From assembly GCF_030445035.2 (NCBI RefSeq), contig NC_080678.1, positions 63,627,087 through 63,691,086 of the forward strand: a DNA stretch of 64,000 nucleotides. Reading direction: 5' to 3'. Below are positions 35,283 through 47,474 of the stretch, piece by piece (within the stretch, counting starts at the first letter, position 1; each line of letters begins with the position of its first letter). The stretch comes from Dasypus novemcinctus. Taxonomy: Eukaryota > Chordata > Mammalia > Cingulata > Dasypodidae. Below the pieces are notes generated by a model that worked only from the letters and a program-made list of their open reading frames with translations, was not told the origin of the DNA and did no database searches. Made by a program: the position numbers and the translations under genes.

Positions 35283-36504
35283 AAAACCAGGAAAATAGCT
35301 GAGAGAATAATCCCTTAAAGTTCTACATTTAATGTAAGAGCATACTTGTTTAGAAAAAGTGGCTGGCAGAATAATCCCTTAAAGCTCTGCATTTAAAATA
35401 AGAACTTACTTGTTTAGAATATGTGACCTGCAACCTTATTTGGAGGATAATCTAGGATTCCAATTTATTTGGAAGCCTGACTGTTTCTCCTTAGGTCAGG
35501 TTGTACATCATCAAGTCTTGAAGATAAGGTTTATGGTCTAAAACTGTCCTTGGATAGGCTCAAATGACATTTGAAATTATCTTTTGGGGAATAACAAAAT
35601 TTTGAAAATATATAATAGACTCAAATAGGAGAAATTGTTTTAGGAATCTGGGGAATAAATCAAACACTGAGGTGGGAATTGGTGAGGGGGAAAGACAAAC
35701 CACTACTTAGCATAAATAAGAAATAATGATATCAAGTAGGTGGATACAAGCGTCAATAAGATCAGCTGTATCAGTTACTTTTAAACAACCACAGCAAAAA
35801 CTTTGCTTGTTATAAATCCATTAAATTTTGCTGCTTTCCATATATAATATCAATATGTCTAAAAGTATGTAAAAAGAAAGGAATGAAATATATATATATA
35901 TATTTCAAAATGGGATCATATATACAGATGTATATATAAAAGGGGATACAATAAATTTATGTATGTATTTCAGAATGGGATGAGATGATTCTTTCAGGAG
36001 CAGATATTTTTAGAGTACCTGAGATGTGTCAGATGTTATACTAAGGCAACTGAATAAGATAGTATGCACAAACTAATCATTGTCTTCAAGGAACATAGTG
36101 TCTAGCTCAGGAATCCAGTTGAGTAAATCGACAATTACAATTCAGGTTAGCAACTCTGGTAAGGTTAAGTAGATAATGGACCCACCTGGAGCACAGAGAA
36201 GTTGCAGAGCCTAATTTAATTTACAGGCCCTCTTTACCAACTGGAATAACCCCTTGCAGCACATATTGTACTTAAGGACAGACATTAATTTCTTATCTTT
36301 TAATTTTATTATTGAAGAACCTGGAACATATTGGTCACTGCCTATCCATATTTAAGAAGATAAATTATTACCAGAACTGAGTAAAATACAGTTTCCCAGT
36401 TATGGATCTGGTGCTCTTTCTATTAGCTATGATTTATTTTTTAGACAGTAGAAATAAATGGAAATGGAACATCTGCAGTATAAATTTTCCTTTCTTTATA
36501 TATA
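35283..36504. other. Unannotated sequence with an old repeat trace
   Basis: No gene. At 35,318-35,424 two similar phrases occur ('ataatcccttaaagttctac' and 'ataatcccttaaagctctgc') about 57 bp apart, a small decayed tandem duplication. At 36,000-36,180 the text ('cagatgttatactaaggc', 'ttgtcttcaaggaacatag') resembles the same old interspersed repeat as 4,730-5,560. Confidence 0.4.
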
Positions 36505-38290
36505 TATTTTATTTTTAAAGAAGCCTTAGATTATATAAATGTTATATAAAAATATAAGAAATTTCCATATGCCCCACTACCTCCCCCTCCCATACTTTCC
36601 CCTCATTAACAACACCCTTCAGAAGTGTGGTGCATTTGTTACAATTGATGAACACATATTCCAGATTCATTGCTAATTGGTGCTTGATAATAATCCCTAG
36701 ATGCCAGGGAGGCTCACCCCTGGGAGTCATGTCCATGCTTTGGGGAAGGTAGTATGTTTATATGCTGAATTTGGCTTAGAGAGAGGCCACATTTGGACAA
36801 CAAGGGGGCTTTCAGGAGATAACTCTTAGGCAGTATATAATACTAGGCTAAGTTTCAATTTCACAAGAAATGGTTCATAAGAAGAAATATCAATGTCAAG
36901 GGCCTGGCACAATGGTCTGCATTCCTTGACTAGATATTGCCCTTGTACTTGGGAGATTCTTGCTGTCCTATTAGAGAATGTGGCAGAACTCCCCAGGATG
37001 GGAATTCAATATTCTTTCAGTTATTATGTGGATCTCCACCCACCAAATCAATGTGCTATGAACACTTGAACATATTCCTAAGTCTTAGAGGCATGCCCCA
37101 GGTGAATCCCTTCCCATGCATCCCCATATCACTGACATCATGTACCAGTGATCCTCCCCCACCACTGCTGTGATCCAAAACCTCTCCAAAAATGAAACCA
37201 ACAAAATAACTGAACAAAATTAATAAAGAAATGAAATAATTTTAAAAGTAACTGATGAAATACAAAAAAATATAAAATAATTTAAAATAATAAAATTTTT
37301 AAAAAAATTTAGACATTGTGTCTTTCATCCCTGTAGGCTCTGTTGTCTTGAGTGTTCACTGACATTTTCTTCCATATATTCCCCCAGTGTTTTATTTTTT
37401 TCCATTTTATCTTCAAAGGAGCTTTAGGAAAAGCCACATGGAGAATACAGTTGATTCCCATATAACCAACACACTCCCCTGTTTCCCCTCTCCCTTATTA
37501 ATAACATTTTTACATGTGATTTGTACTTTTGTTAAAATTGGTGTACAAATATTGAAGCTTTGCTTCTAACTATGGTCAATGATTTACATTATGATTTACA
37601 GTTTGGATTGTACACTTTTGTAAGTTTTGACAAAATTTGAAGTGGCCCATATCCTTTATTACAAGAACATACAGAATAATTCAAATGCTCTAAAAATGCC
37701 CTACATTCCATCTATTCTAGTCTTCCTTCCCCCTCCCCTTGGAACCCATGGTAATCAGTAAGTTTTAATTTTTGACAAATAAGAATCATTGTTACTTGCA
37801 ATAATATTGAGGGCTTGACATATTGGTCTCTTTTCTTGTCCCTCTAATTGAGAACATAGCAGGACTCCCCAGGAGAGGAGTTTAATGTTTTCTTGTTCAT
37901 AGTGTGGGTCTCCACTCACTGATATAACACACTATGACAAGATGAACACTTAGATATTCCATAGAATCCTGCTCCAGGTGCCCCTTATATCCCCATACCT
38001 GATACCCTACAGAAATAACCCGCCCCAGCCATATTTGCCAAAAGAACATTTCTGACATTATATGTTTAACAAAAGGCCTGCAAATCCCCAGAGTTCATCT
38101 GCTTCTTCCCTTGACTCTCCCTCCAGTGCCATGGATAGTCCAACGCAATCCTCTCACCCTACTTCCCCTCACATTCCAGCACCCTTGAAACCAATCATGT
38201 CACTGCACCACTGTCATGCCCATCTACTACCCAAGCTTCTGTAGTATTAATACTTACTCATTTCCCTTTTTTATATTTTTTCTCAAAATT
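36505..38290 (-). mobile_element. 5'-truncated L1, 3' UTR only (older subfamily)
   Basis: This is the same long L1 3' UTR as 12,481-15,480 but more diverged and with gaps. The 3' end near 36,540-36,660 ('ccatatgccccactacctcc') differs from the younger end. The next part jumps to 'aataatccctagatgccagg', so several hundred bases present in the younger copy are absent. Two diverged units are clear: 'ggcagaactccccaggatgg' near 36,981 and 'agcaggactccccaggagag' near 37,857, about 870 bp apart. Confidence 0.72.
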
Positions 38291-38574
38291 GTTATGAAAC
38301 ATCCATAATCAATATTTAACAATACAAACAGAAAACTAATCAAACTGTTGGTTTAGAATTAAGAAATAATGTCATAGGAATCCTTATAAAACTCACCTTT
38401 TCTCTTAGAAGTTCTGTCCGTTTCAGTAAAAGATTTATTTGGGGAATCTTTGACAATTCTACCCATCGTAGTGATAAAGGGAAAAGTGCTTCGGTAGCTG
38501 GTCAAACTAGTATGGAGTTACAAAAACAGATGAGGCACAGATTTTGCCTGTGTTTGTTGACCCCTAGCCTATAG

Positions 38575-38757
38575 TGTCATTCTGTAATTTCAGCATTTAT
38601 AAGAATCAATTGGAGAGCTTGTGAAAATACATAGAACTGCTTCCCCAGAATTTCTAATATGTTAGACCTGGGTTGGGACCCCCAAATTTGAATTTCTAAC
38701 AAGTTTGCCTACAATGCTGATGTAACTGATCTGGGGATCACACTTTGAGAACTGTTG
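38575..38757 (+). mobile_element. MER5A DNA transposon (hAT-Charlie MITE)
   Basis: 'ggagagcttgtgaaaataca', 'cccccaaatttgaatttcta', 'acaagtttgcctacaatgct' and 'gatcacactttgagaactg' follow MER5A in order. The terminal 'tttgagaactg' is its right end. This is a non-autonomous DNA transposon inactive since early placental evolution. Confidence 0.85.
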
Positions 38758-38929
38758 GACAATATTATGCAGAAAGCTGTTCCTTCTACCTCATTGATAC
38801 AGCTGTCATTTAATTTCTTTATTAAATAGAACTAGTTATTAAAATCTCTTATTTTGCCATCATGGTTTGACTCAGTATTTCAAATGTCTAACATCAACTG
38901 TCACCATTCAAGAGATAGGGAAAGACAAA

Positions 38930-39175
38930 GAATTATAGAATTTGCATAGGTCCTAGTGACAGATTGCTTGGCTTGGTTTAAAATTCCAGTTCTGTCAGTG
39001 TTCTGTAAAATTGGAACAGTTACTGAACCTCTGTGAGCTTCCTATCTGTAAAGTAGAATCAGTAATAGAAACTCTATCACAGGACGTCGTAAGGATTAAA
39101 TGAGAAGCTGCTTGTAAATTTGTTAGCATAGTTTCTGGCACATGACAAGTACCTAATAAACGTTTTACATGTGAA
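38930..39175 (+). repeat. MIR SINE fragment
   Basis: 'gaacctctgtgagcttcc', 'tatctgtaaagtagaatcag', 'gtaaggattaaatgagaagc' and 'tttctggcacatgacaagta' match MIR core and tail order on the plus strand. Confidence 0.82.
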
Positions 39176-40914
39176 TAGGAGGATCAGGGAACAACATTCA
39201 TGATACATCAACCTGAAAAATGCTGACATAAGAAATCCTAGAATGTGTAGAGTATTTTAATAAATTTCAATATATTAAAGATCTCCAGACCTGGGCCTTA
39301 GAAAAAGAGGGCAATCTTCTTAATTAGGGAAAGAGAGAGGATGTAGGACCTGGGAGGTATTCTTTGGTACTGTTTAGTATCTAAAATAGCAACAAATACA
39401 GTGTGGAATTACTAAATGAGATGAGAATGTTTGAGCTTATGAATTATTCACATTTTTCTCAATCTGACTGAAGTGAAAAAATGAAAGAATGAGGGAGCTG
39501 CTTATAACTGTGTTTTTTGTTTTTCTTTTTTTCTTTACTGTACCTTGGGAAGAGTTTGGGTTAAATACACACACTGCTGTTTGTAATGAGATTCCTGGCT
39601 AAGCGTTGCTGTTGGCTTGATTTCTTCTAGAGAGATGACATACTTGCCTACTTTTCATGACCGATTTCAATACTGATTTAATTACTATTCAATGAAAAAG
39701 GTTACAAATTATTGAAATGGACTCACAAAAACTTTCAAGTTGTTCAACTCTTTAATAAACAAGACTTTACATAACATAATACTGTGTTTTGTGGGACCTG
39801 GGGATCAATTCCTACAAAGTATTCATGTTAAGCAGGTAATTTTGTAAGATCCCCTGCATCTCATGATGAAGTTGTTGCTGAGGTTGATCACAGTGAACCC
39901 CAGCAGGCTGAAAGGATGGGCTTTTTCCCCTGGTTTTCTGCTTTTCTTGGGAGTATGTTTGCAGGCTCTCTTGGTGTTTGAAGCTGTACCCAAGCACGGA
40001 ACGTCACCTTCTTGGTCCTTTATTGGAGCTGCCAAATGGCAAATTTCTCCCCAGAGCAGTTTTCTCACAATTGTCAATTCTGCTTTGTAGGAATATGGGT
40101 TCTATAGATTTATTCTCAAAAAACATTCAGTGTGTAGTAGGAATTTATTCACTTTTGAGTGAGTAAGGCTTTTTATTATTATTAAGTGTGCTGTGTTATT
40201 ATGTGCCTGATTGTGTGCAGATAGATTAAATGAGAATGTTGTAAAACAGATGTTCACCTGTTAAAGGTAAAATGAAGGATTGCAGGTTGGAAAGAGAAGA
40301 GGAAGATTGGGCTGTTTTGGTTATTTTTGTTATCAAAATGTAGAGTTAAGAGTTTGCAACATTTTTAGAGTTCAGTAAGGGGTGGATAGAACAGAAAATT
40401 GGATGTGTTTGCAGAAAACAAACTTCATTTCAATGTAGATATTATTTCATAAAATGAAGTAGCCCTTAAAATGTCTTTGAAAAAAGTATAAAGCAAGATT
40501 AAGCCAGATGGAAGCCTCTTGTTTGAATAACAATTCTCTTGTTTGACAGAGAGGATAAGGTTACTTGTGGGTTCTTTAGAAAAGACACTGTCATCTGTGA
40601 TATATTATGACTGGGTACTATATTATGAGAAAATATGTGGCTGTAAAATCCATAGGGACAGTTGTGCTGATAAAACCATGTTCTCCCTGTGATATATATC
40701 ATGATTATTTTGAGAAGTATTTGGAGTTAAAACAGACAGATGTGAGGCAGATATTCAAAGTGCATGTTTACCAAGGAAATACATTGGAAAAAGAGCCTTG
40801 TTCAGGAATTAAGATATTTTAGAAAGAAATGAACCATCTGAGCAGCAGGTGTGATTGCTAATAGAACAACTGTGTTTTAAGCAGTATTTTCCTAAGACTG
40901 TAAAGAACAAAGTC
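39176..40914. other. Unannotated sequence, unidentified ORF at 39.8-40.1 kb
   Basis: No repeat is recognised. At 39,823-40,090 frames on both strands stay open for 75-84 codons with ordinary amino acid composition and better GC content than the flanks. I do not recognise either product. It may be a decayed retrocopy or chance. Confidence 0.35.
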
Positions 40915-42090
40915 ACAAGGTAAAAGATCATGTGCAAAAATCAACTGTATTTCTACACACTACCAGTTAATATGTGGAAATTGAAATACAAAATACAAAA
41001 TAACTTATAATTAAATATTAATTTATAACTTATAATTAAATAATAAAAATTAAATAATTAGATGTAAAATTTTAAAAATTATGTTCTGTAATTACATGCT
41101 AAAACCTATAAAACAGTGATGAAAGAAATGATCAAAAGTCTAAATAAATTAGAAGATATACTGTATTCATGGATTGGAACATCAACATATTAAAGATACC
41201 AGTTCTCTCCAAATTTTTATACTGGTTTAACACAATTTCTTTCAGATGCCTAGCAATCTTTTTCTAGATAAAGATTAAATTATTCTGATATGTATCCATG
41301 TGAAAGCACAAGAACTGAAATAGCTAGAGGGGTTTGAAAAGAAAAGTAGAATTGAGAGTTGACCCATTTAAAATTTAATTATTTAGCTATCATAATCAGA
41401 CTGAGCGGTATGCACAAATAGATTAGTAAATCAGAACAGAATACCCAGAAATACAGTCAAGTAAATATGCCTAACTGTTGTAAAAAGTACAAAATGCATT
41501 CAGTGGAGGAAAGGTAGCCATTGGAGCTAAGGCAAAATGAACATGCATAGACCCCCAACCTAACTCTCGCATTGTATATAAAAATTAACTAAAAATGAAT
41601 CATGGACTTAATATTGTAAAATATTTACTTAAAGAATGGGATAAAATCTTTAAGATTTATGGGGTAGGCTAAAAAAGTTCTTAGGCTTGATACCAAAAGC
41701 ACAAGCCATAGAAGTAAAAATCAATAAACTGGATTTCACCAAAATAAAAACAAAATTGTTCTGCTAAAGATATTGTAAAGATGATAAGAAGATAAGCTAA
41801 AGATTGTGTGTAGGGATATATTTGTAAAACACATATCCAACAAAACTTGCATCTAGAATATATAAAGAACACACAAAACACAACATCAAAAAAATCCAAT
41901 TAATTAGAACAAAGACAAAGCATGTTAAGAGACAATTAACTTAAAAAGATATACAAATAGCAAATAAATACATGAAAGAATATTCAGCATCATTAACCAT
42001 TAGGGAAATGAAAAAGAAAACCACAATGAGATATTTAATACCTGCCTATTAAAATGGCTTTAAAGAAAAATTGTTTAAAAAGGCCATTAA
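40915..42090 (+). mobile_element. Old L1 fragment (ORF2 3' part and UTR)
   Basis: 'caactgtatttctacacact', 'atggattggaacatcaacat', then 'ggataaaatctttaagattt', 'tgataccaaaagcacaagcc' and 'gaaccacaatgagatattta'-like text (near 42,020) follow mammalian L1 ORF2 toward its end on the plus strand. It has many stops and indels. Confidence 0.78.
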
Positions 42091-43216
42091 CAGTTCTGTA
42101 ATGTACTCTTCTGGGTTTACAAGGGAAAAGACTTTGGTAACTTTTGTTTTCATTATGAAAGGAATATATAATAGGTCATTTGTTTATTGCATATGTTTAT
42201 TCCTTACAAAGTAATTCATCTAGGAATTTAAAAAAACATATCCATATTCTCACTTTCATAGCTTACTTTGCGTTTATAAAATGTGTCATAGCTTAATTGT
42301 AAAGAATTATGCCTTTCCATCTATAGAATTGTAAAATATTTTGAGATATCTGCAAATGCATATTACAGTAAAAATGAAAACTTACATAGCTGCCATTAGC
42401 TTTCATAGGTGCATCTTGAAAAAGCAAAGGGAGAGTTCCACAGCATGCACAGCCAAACTAAATAGTTGTCACCTGAATTTAAAATTCCCAGAATGGAAGC
42501 AATTTTATTCCTTCTGGAGGCCTCTCTTGAGAAATCACTACAGAGTCATTTTGTGAACATGAGAAATCCTATGAATTTTGAAGGCTTTATAGAGGACTTA
42601 ACAACAGAGAAAATATATTCAATTTTCTTACTTGGACTATCACAAATCCAGTCTTTTGTACAACGGTTCAATGGAGTTGTGTTCGTCATCAGAGAAAATC
42701 AACTAATTGTATTCTTTGAGACAGGCTTATGAAAAATCCCATGGAAAAAACCTAGAAAATCATCTTTCAAAATGTTGAACTTTGCTTCTGAAGATTCTGC
42801 CTTTTAAGGTTTCAGAGGATGATTTTCTTTGCTGGGATAGTAAAATTATTGGAGCAGGCTCAATATACTCTTTGTCAGCACAGTAATCTTATGACAAGGA
42901 GGGAAAGTGTTTTCTTGAAATTAATAAGTTGATTGAAAAGAGAGGTCTCATTTTTAACTCAACCTATCAAATTATTCAATTACTATCAAAAATACTCAGT
43001 ATTCATGACTGGAAGAAAATGCTTGACCACAAATATAGCAATGAGAAATTTGAAAAAATAATTCTAGAAAAATCACATTGGTTTGTCTTTAAAGTATGTC
43101 TGAATATTAAGTGGAAATTACATGTCTGACTAAATTTCAGTATCCTTCTCTCAAAAAGTTGGCTCCTGAGTTATCTAAAGGGCACAACTTCACAACACAC
43201 AAAGAGATTTTAATTA
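42091..43216. other. Unannotated sequence
   Basis: No gene or named repeat is recognised. Confidence 0.4.
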
Positions 43217-43231
43217 CAAATGTATTTTTTT
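43217..43231. repeat. Target-site duplication of the 43-47 kb element
   Basis: caaatgtattttttt. Near-identical copies at 47,462-47,476 (caaacgtattttttt) and 48,824-48,836 (caaatgtattttt) show two successive insertions at one site. Confidence 0.78.
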
Positions 43232-43309
43232 CCCTCTGGGTTCAATATTTTTTTAAAGTTATTAAAGAATATCACTTATATATAAACATTCATAAACAGT
43301 AATTGCATA

Positions 43310-43790
43310 GTAATACTTGTGAACTTACAAAACAAACATACATAACATCATACAGGACTCTCATACCTCACCCTACCACCAATACCTTGATTTGTTGTGA
43401 AACATTTTTAACTAATGATTAAAGAGCATTGTCAAAATATTACTACTAACCAAAGTATTTTTCGCCTAACCCACCCTATTATATTATTATCTTTATATCA
43501 TTTATATATGAACAAACAAAATCAATAAGTGTGTAGTAAAAGGTGTGAACTTACGGAGCAAACATGCATAACATCATACAGGGGTCCCATACATCAACCC
43601 TCCACCAACACCTTGCATTGTTGTGAGAAGTTTGTTACAAATTATGAAAGAACACTGTCAAAATCTTACTACTAATTACAGTCCTTATCTTATATTTGGT
43701 GCATTTTTCCCCTAAACCACCCTATTATTATTTTTAAATATATTTTTATGACAGAAATTGTAAACTTATAAAACAATCATGCACATGTAC
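43310..43790 (-). repeat. Tandem units in the half-L1 3' UTR, copy 1
   Basis: Three related units are marked by 'gtgaacttac' at 43,319 and 43,545 and 'gtaaacttat' at 43,760. The first two continue into 'aacatcatacagg' and 'caccaataccttg' / 'caccaacaccttg'. Spacings are 226 and 215 bp. Confidence 0.8.
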
Positions 43791-45109
43791 AGTATTCCCA
43801 TAAAACACCACTTTGCCAACACACCACACTGTAGTGGAACATTTGCCACAAATAATATAATATCCTCTGATTGTTACCATATCCATAGTGTACATTTGGC
43901 ACACATTTTCCACACCGCCCCATTATCAACACAGTACGTCTTTGGCATAGATGCAAGAATATTATATTGTTACTGCTAGCTACAGTCCATAGGTCACTCC
44001 AGTTGTGTTTTTCCCATGTGTTCCAAATACCCTGCAATAGTGATGTACATTTGCTCTAGCTCACAAAGGACACTCTTACATCTGTACCATAAACCACAAC
44101 GCTCATCCACCTCTTGGTTTACTGTGCTGCTCAGTTCCTAGATTATTCTACAATTCTGTCAATTGGCATTTATATCCCTAGACTACCGTTTTCAGCCACA
44201 TTCCCATTCACAAACTAGCTCTTACTATGTATTGCCATCACCTCTATACATTTCCAAACTTTTAGAGAAAAACTAATTAAAACTTGTACATACATTAAAC
44301 ATCAGTAGTCCATCTCAGTCCTCCTCTTATCTCCTTTAAGAATCCACAACCCACCACCAGGTCTTACAGCTGTTTTCCTACAATTTCTTCTAGAACCTTT
44401 ATGGATCTTTCATTTTTAGGTTTTTGATCCAGTTTGAGTTAACTTTTTTGGTAAGATGTGAGATGGGGGTCCTCTTTCCTTCTTTTGGTTATGCATATCC
44501 AGTTCTTTCAGCACCATTTGTTGAATGGACTATTCTACCTGAGCTGAGTGTATTTGATAGGCTAATCAAAAATAACTTGACCATACATGTGAGATTCTTT
44601 CTTAACCATCAAATTTGTTCCCTTGGTCTATGTGTCTGTCTTTATGCCAGTACCATGCTGTTTTTACCACTATAGCTAGGCAATATAATTTAAATTCTAG
44701 AGATGAGAGTTTGCTTTTCCTTTTTAAGATGTTTTTGGCTATTCAGGATGACTTACCCTTCCAAATAAATTTCATAATCATGTTTTCAATTTTAAAAAAT
44801 GCTAGTGAAACTTTCATCAGGATTGCATTGAATCTCTACATCAATTTTGAGTAGATCTGACATCTTAATGATATTTGGTCTTCTAATCCATGAGCATGGA
44901 ATGTTCTTTCAGTTATTTAGGCCTTTTTAAATTTCTTTTAACATTGACTTGCAGTTTTCTGAATACAAGTCCGTTATATCGTTGGTTAAGTTTATTCCTG
45001 ACTATTTGAGTTTTATCTGTGATATTTTATTTTCACTACTCTTTTGACACTTTTCATTACTTTTTTTGATATAATCTTCATTTCTAGGCCTCCCTTTCCT
45101 GTCTTTTCT

Positions 45110-46058
45110 TTTTAGGATCAATCACACTCTTTAGAATTTCCTGAAAATCTAGTGTCTAAGTTAGAAATTCTTTCATTTTCTGTTTATCTATGAATATCCT
45201 AAAGTCACCCTCATTTTTGAAAAACAATTTTGCCAGATGCAAGATTCTCATCAGGAAGTTTTTCTCTTGTAGTATCTTAAATATATAATACCACTGTCTT
45301 CTTGCCTCCTTGGTTTCAGGTGAGAAATCAGCACTTAATCTTATTGGGTATCCCTTATATGTTATGCATTGCTTTTCTCTTGCTGTTCTCAGAATTCTCT
45401 CTTTGTCTTTGGAATTTGACGTTCTGATGAGTATATGTCCTGGAGTTGGTCTATTCAGATTTTGGGGGGTGGGGGGGGGAGATGGGAGTATGTTGTGCTT
45501 CTTGGATATAGATATTTATGTCCTTCAATAGGGTTGGAAAATTTTCTACCATTATTTCTTCAAATGTTCCTTCTGCCCCTTTTCCCTTCTCTTCTTCTTC
45601 TGGGACACAGATGACATGTATGTTTGAACATTTTTGCTGTCATTTAGTTCCTTAAGACCTTGTTCAACTTTTTCCATATTTTCTTCATCTACTCTTTTGT
45701 ACGTTCACTTTCAGAGGCCATTTCTCAAGCTCACCAATCCTTTCTTCTGCCTCCTCAAATCTGCTAATATATGATTCCAATGTTTTTAAAATTTCATTTA
45801 TTGCACCAGTCATTCCTATAAAATCTGATGTTTTTCTACATATACTTTCAAATATTCTTTATGCTCATCCAGTGTCTTCTTAATATCCTTGATCTCTTTA
45901 GACATGTCATTTAATTTATTAAGGAGATTTGTTTGAACATCTGTGATCAGTTGCCTCAACTCCTTAATGCCATCTGGGGACTTACCTTGTTACTTTAACT
46001 GGGCCATAACTTCTAGTTTCTTGGTGTGGACTGTAATTTTTTGTTGGTGTCTTGGCAT
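45110..46058 (-). pseudogene. Half-L1 ORF1, broken
   Basis: The ATG at 46,058 aligns with the ORF1 start at 57,508 in the other copy (both begin atgccaagacac). The region near 45,400-45,250 encodes decayed ORF1p C-terminal domain sequence and matches 18,650-18,790 of the full-length L1. Indels and a poly-G run (45,465-45,479) break the frame. No useful frame remains. Confidence 0.75.
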
Positions 46059-46589
46059 CTGGTTTATTAGATTATTTATTCTGGGTGCAGTTTTTCCCTT
46101 TAATTTAGGGTTTCCTGCCATTTCCCTCTTGCTGATTGTGCAGTAGGAACCAAGGATATAGTTGGTGCTAGTAGCTGTGGAGGCTCAAGCTGCCATCATT
46201 ACCCCAGGGGCCAAGGAAGGTTCTCTCAACTTTCTCCTTTGCCAGGGGTAGGGACAGAGTTACAGCTGTTTGGAATAATCCAAGTTGTGCATGCCTAGAC
46301 TAGTTGCCTAAAGAGACTGATAAAGCTTCGTGTCCCTTTCTTCCCTGACTGAGGTAGGGATGGAGCTGTAGATGTGTGCAGCAATCTATGTAGTGTGGGT
46401 CCAAGATGACCACAGTTGCCCCGGTAGACTTCCAATTATTTCATCTGTGCCATCCAAATGTACCTGCAGTTACCTGAATAGGCTGGTGTAGGGTCCACCA
46501 TCTTCCTTCCTGCCAGAATTGGGGCTGAAGCCTAGGCTAGGGCTGCAGGCCAATACGGGTGAAAGAAACTGGTTCTTCTGTCACTGTGA

Positions 46590-47390
46590 TTTTCAACTAG
46601 CTTGTTCTCACCTCCTGCTGTGGCCAGAGATAAAATGGCAGCCACTGGACTCTTTCTGACTTGGACAGGTTCATCCTTTAGCTGTTCTTAGGGTTATACT
46701 TTAGCCAGCCAAAGTTACTAATCAGTAGCTGAAATCATTGGCTAACCCTCTCTTCCTCCCCTGTTTTTGGGAAATAGAGCTTCAAATTCCAGCAACAGAA
46801 TAGCTTCTGTGGCAGCTTGTGCTGCCAAAGTAGGATAATCACTGGCCTCCACAGCTTTGCCCATAATTTCTGGAGAGGCTGGGGCAGGGCCCCCAATTCC
46901 TCCTTGTTGGAGGTGGTGCTGGGGCTTAGGCTTGAGCTGCAATATGATCTGGAGTAAAAGAAGCCAGTCCCTACCAGCACTGTGATTTTCAGTCTGCCCT
47001 GCTTTCCCTCATGCCAGGTGCAGAGTTAAGATGATGGCTATCAGCCTCTTTCTGACTTGGACATGTTCAAACTTTGGCTGTTCTTGGGATTATACTTTAG
47101 CTCCCTTAATTTACTCATCAGTAGCTGAAGTTGGTGCCCAACCATCTCTTCCTCCCCTGTTTTTGTGAACTGGAGCTTTTAATTACAGCTGCAGAACAGC
47201 TCCCATGGGGACTTGTGCCTCTGGTGGGTGATGGACCTTGGCCTCCATGGCGTGGAGTGCTCTGCTTACAAATCTTCTATGAAGATAGGCCGTCTCCTCC
47301 TTCCTCCTTCAAGGATGTAGCAGGATGCCCTTCTGCTCTATGGAGCCCACAGATAAGTGCTTCAGTTAGCTCCAGATAGCTCTGAGTGTT
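46590..47390 (-). repeat. Two about 397-bp units in the 5' UTR, copy 1
   Basis: The phrases 'tctttctgacttggaca', 'ggttatactttag' / 'gattatactttag' and 'tcttcctcccctgtttttg' recur with a spacing of about 397 bp (for example 46,761 and 47,158). The copy at 56.1 kb has the same arrangement. Confidence 0.8.
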
Positions 47391-47474
47391 TACTAACTGC
47401 CTTGTAGGAGGAACTAATTCTAGGAGCTCCTTACTTTGCTGCCATCTTGCCTCTTCTCTCCCAAACGTATTTTT

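Larger units (their letters stand above)
43230..47461 (-). mobile_element. Half-L1 type non-autonomous element, copy 1
   Basis: On the minus strand the order is 5' UTR (47,461 to about 46,059), ORF1 remnant (46,058 to about 45,110), an ORF2 middle fragment (about 45,000-44,390) and a 3' UTR (about 44,390-43,230). The endonuclease, most of the RT and the ORF2 C-terminus are absent. The joins match those of 56,143-60,405, where the same parts are missing. In both, ORF1 is followed by about 150 bp and then the 'aggcctaaataact...acattcca' piece of ORF2. In both, ORF2 coding stops after 'ctagaagaaattgtagg' and passes to 'ggtggattcttaaaggag'. It could not move without another L1's enzymes. Target-site repeats bound it. 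Confidence 0.85.
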
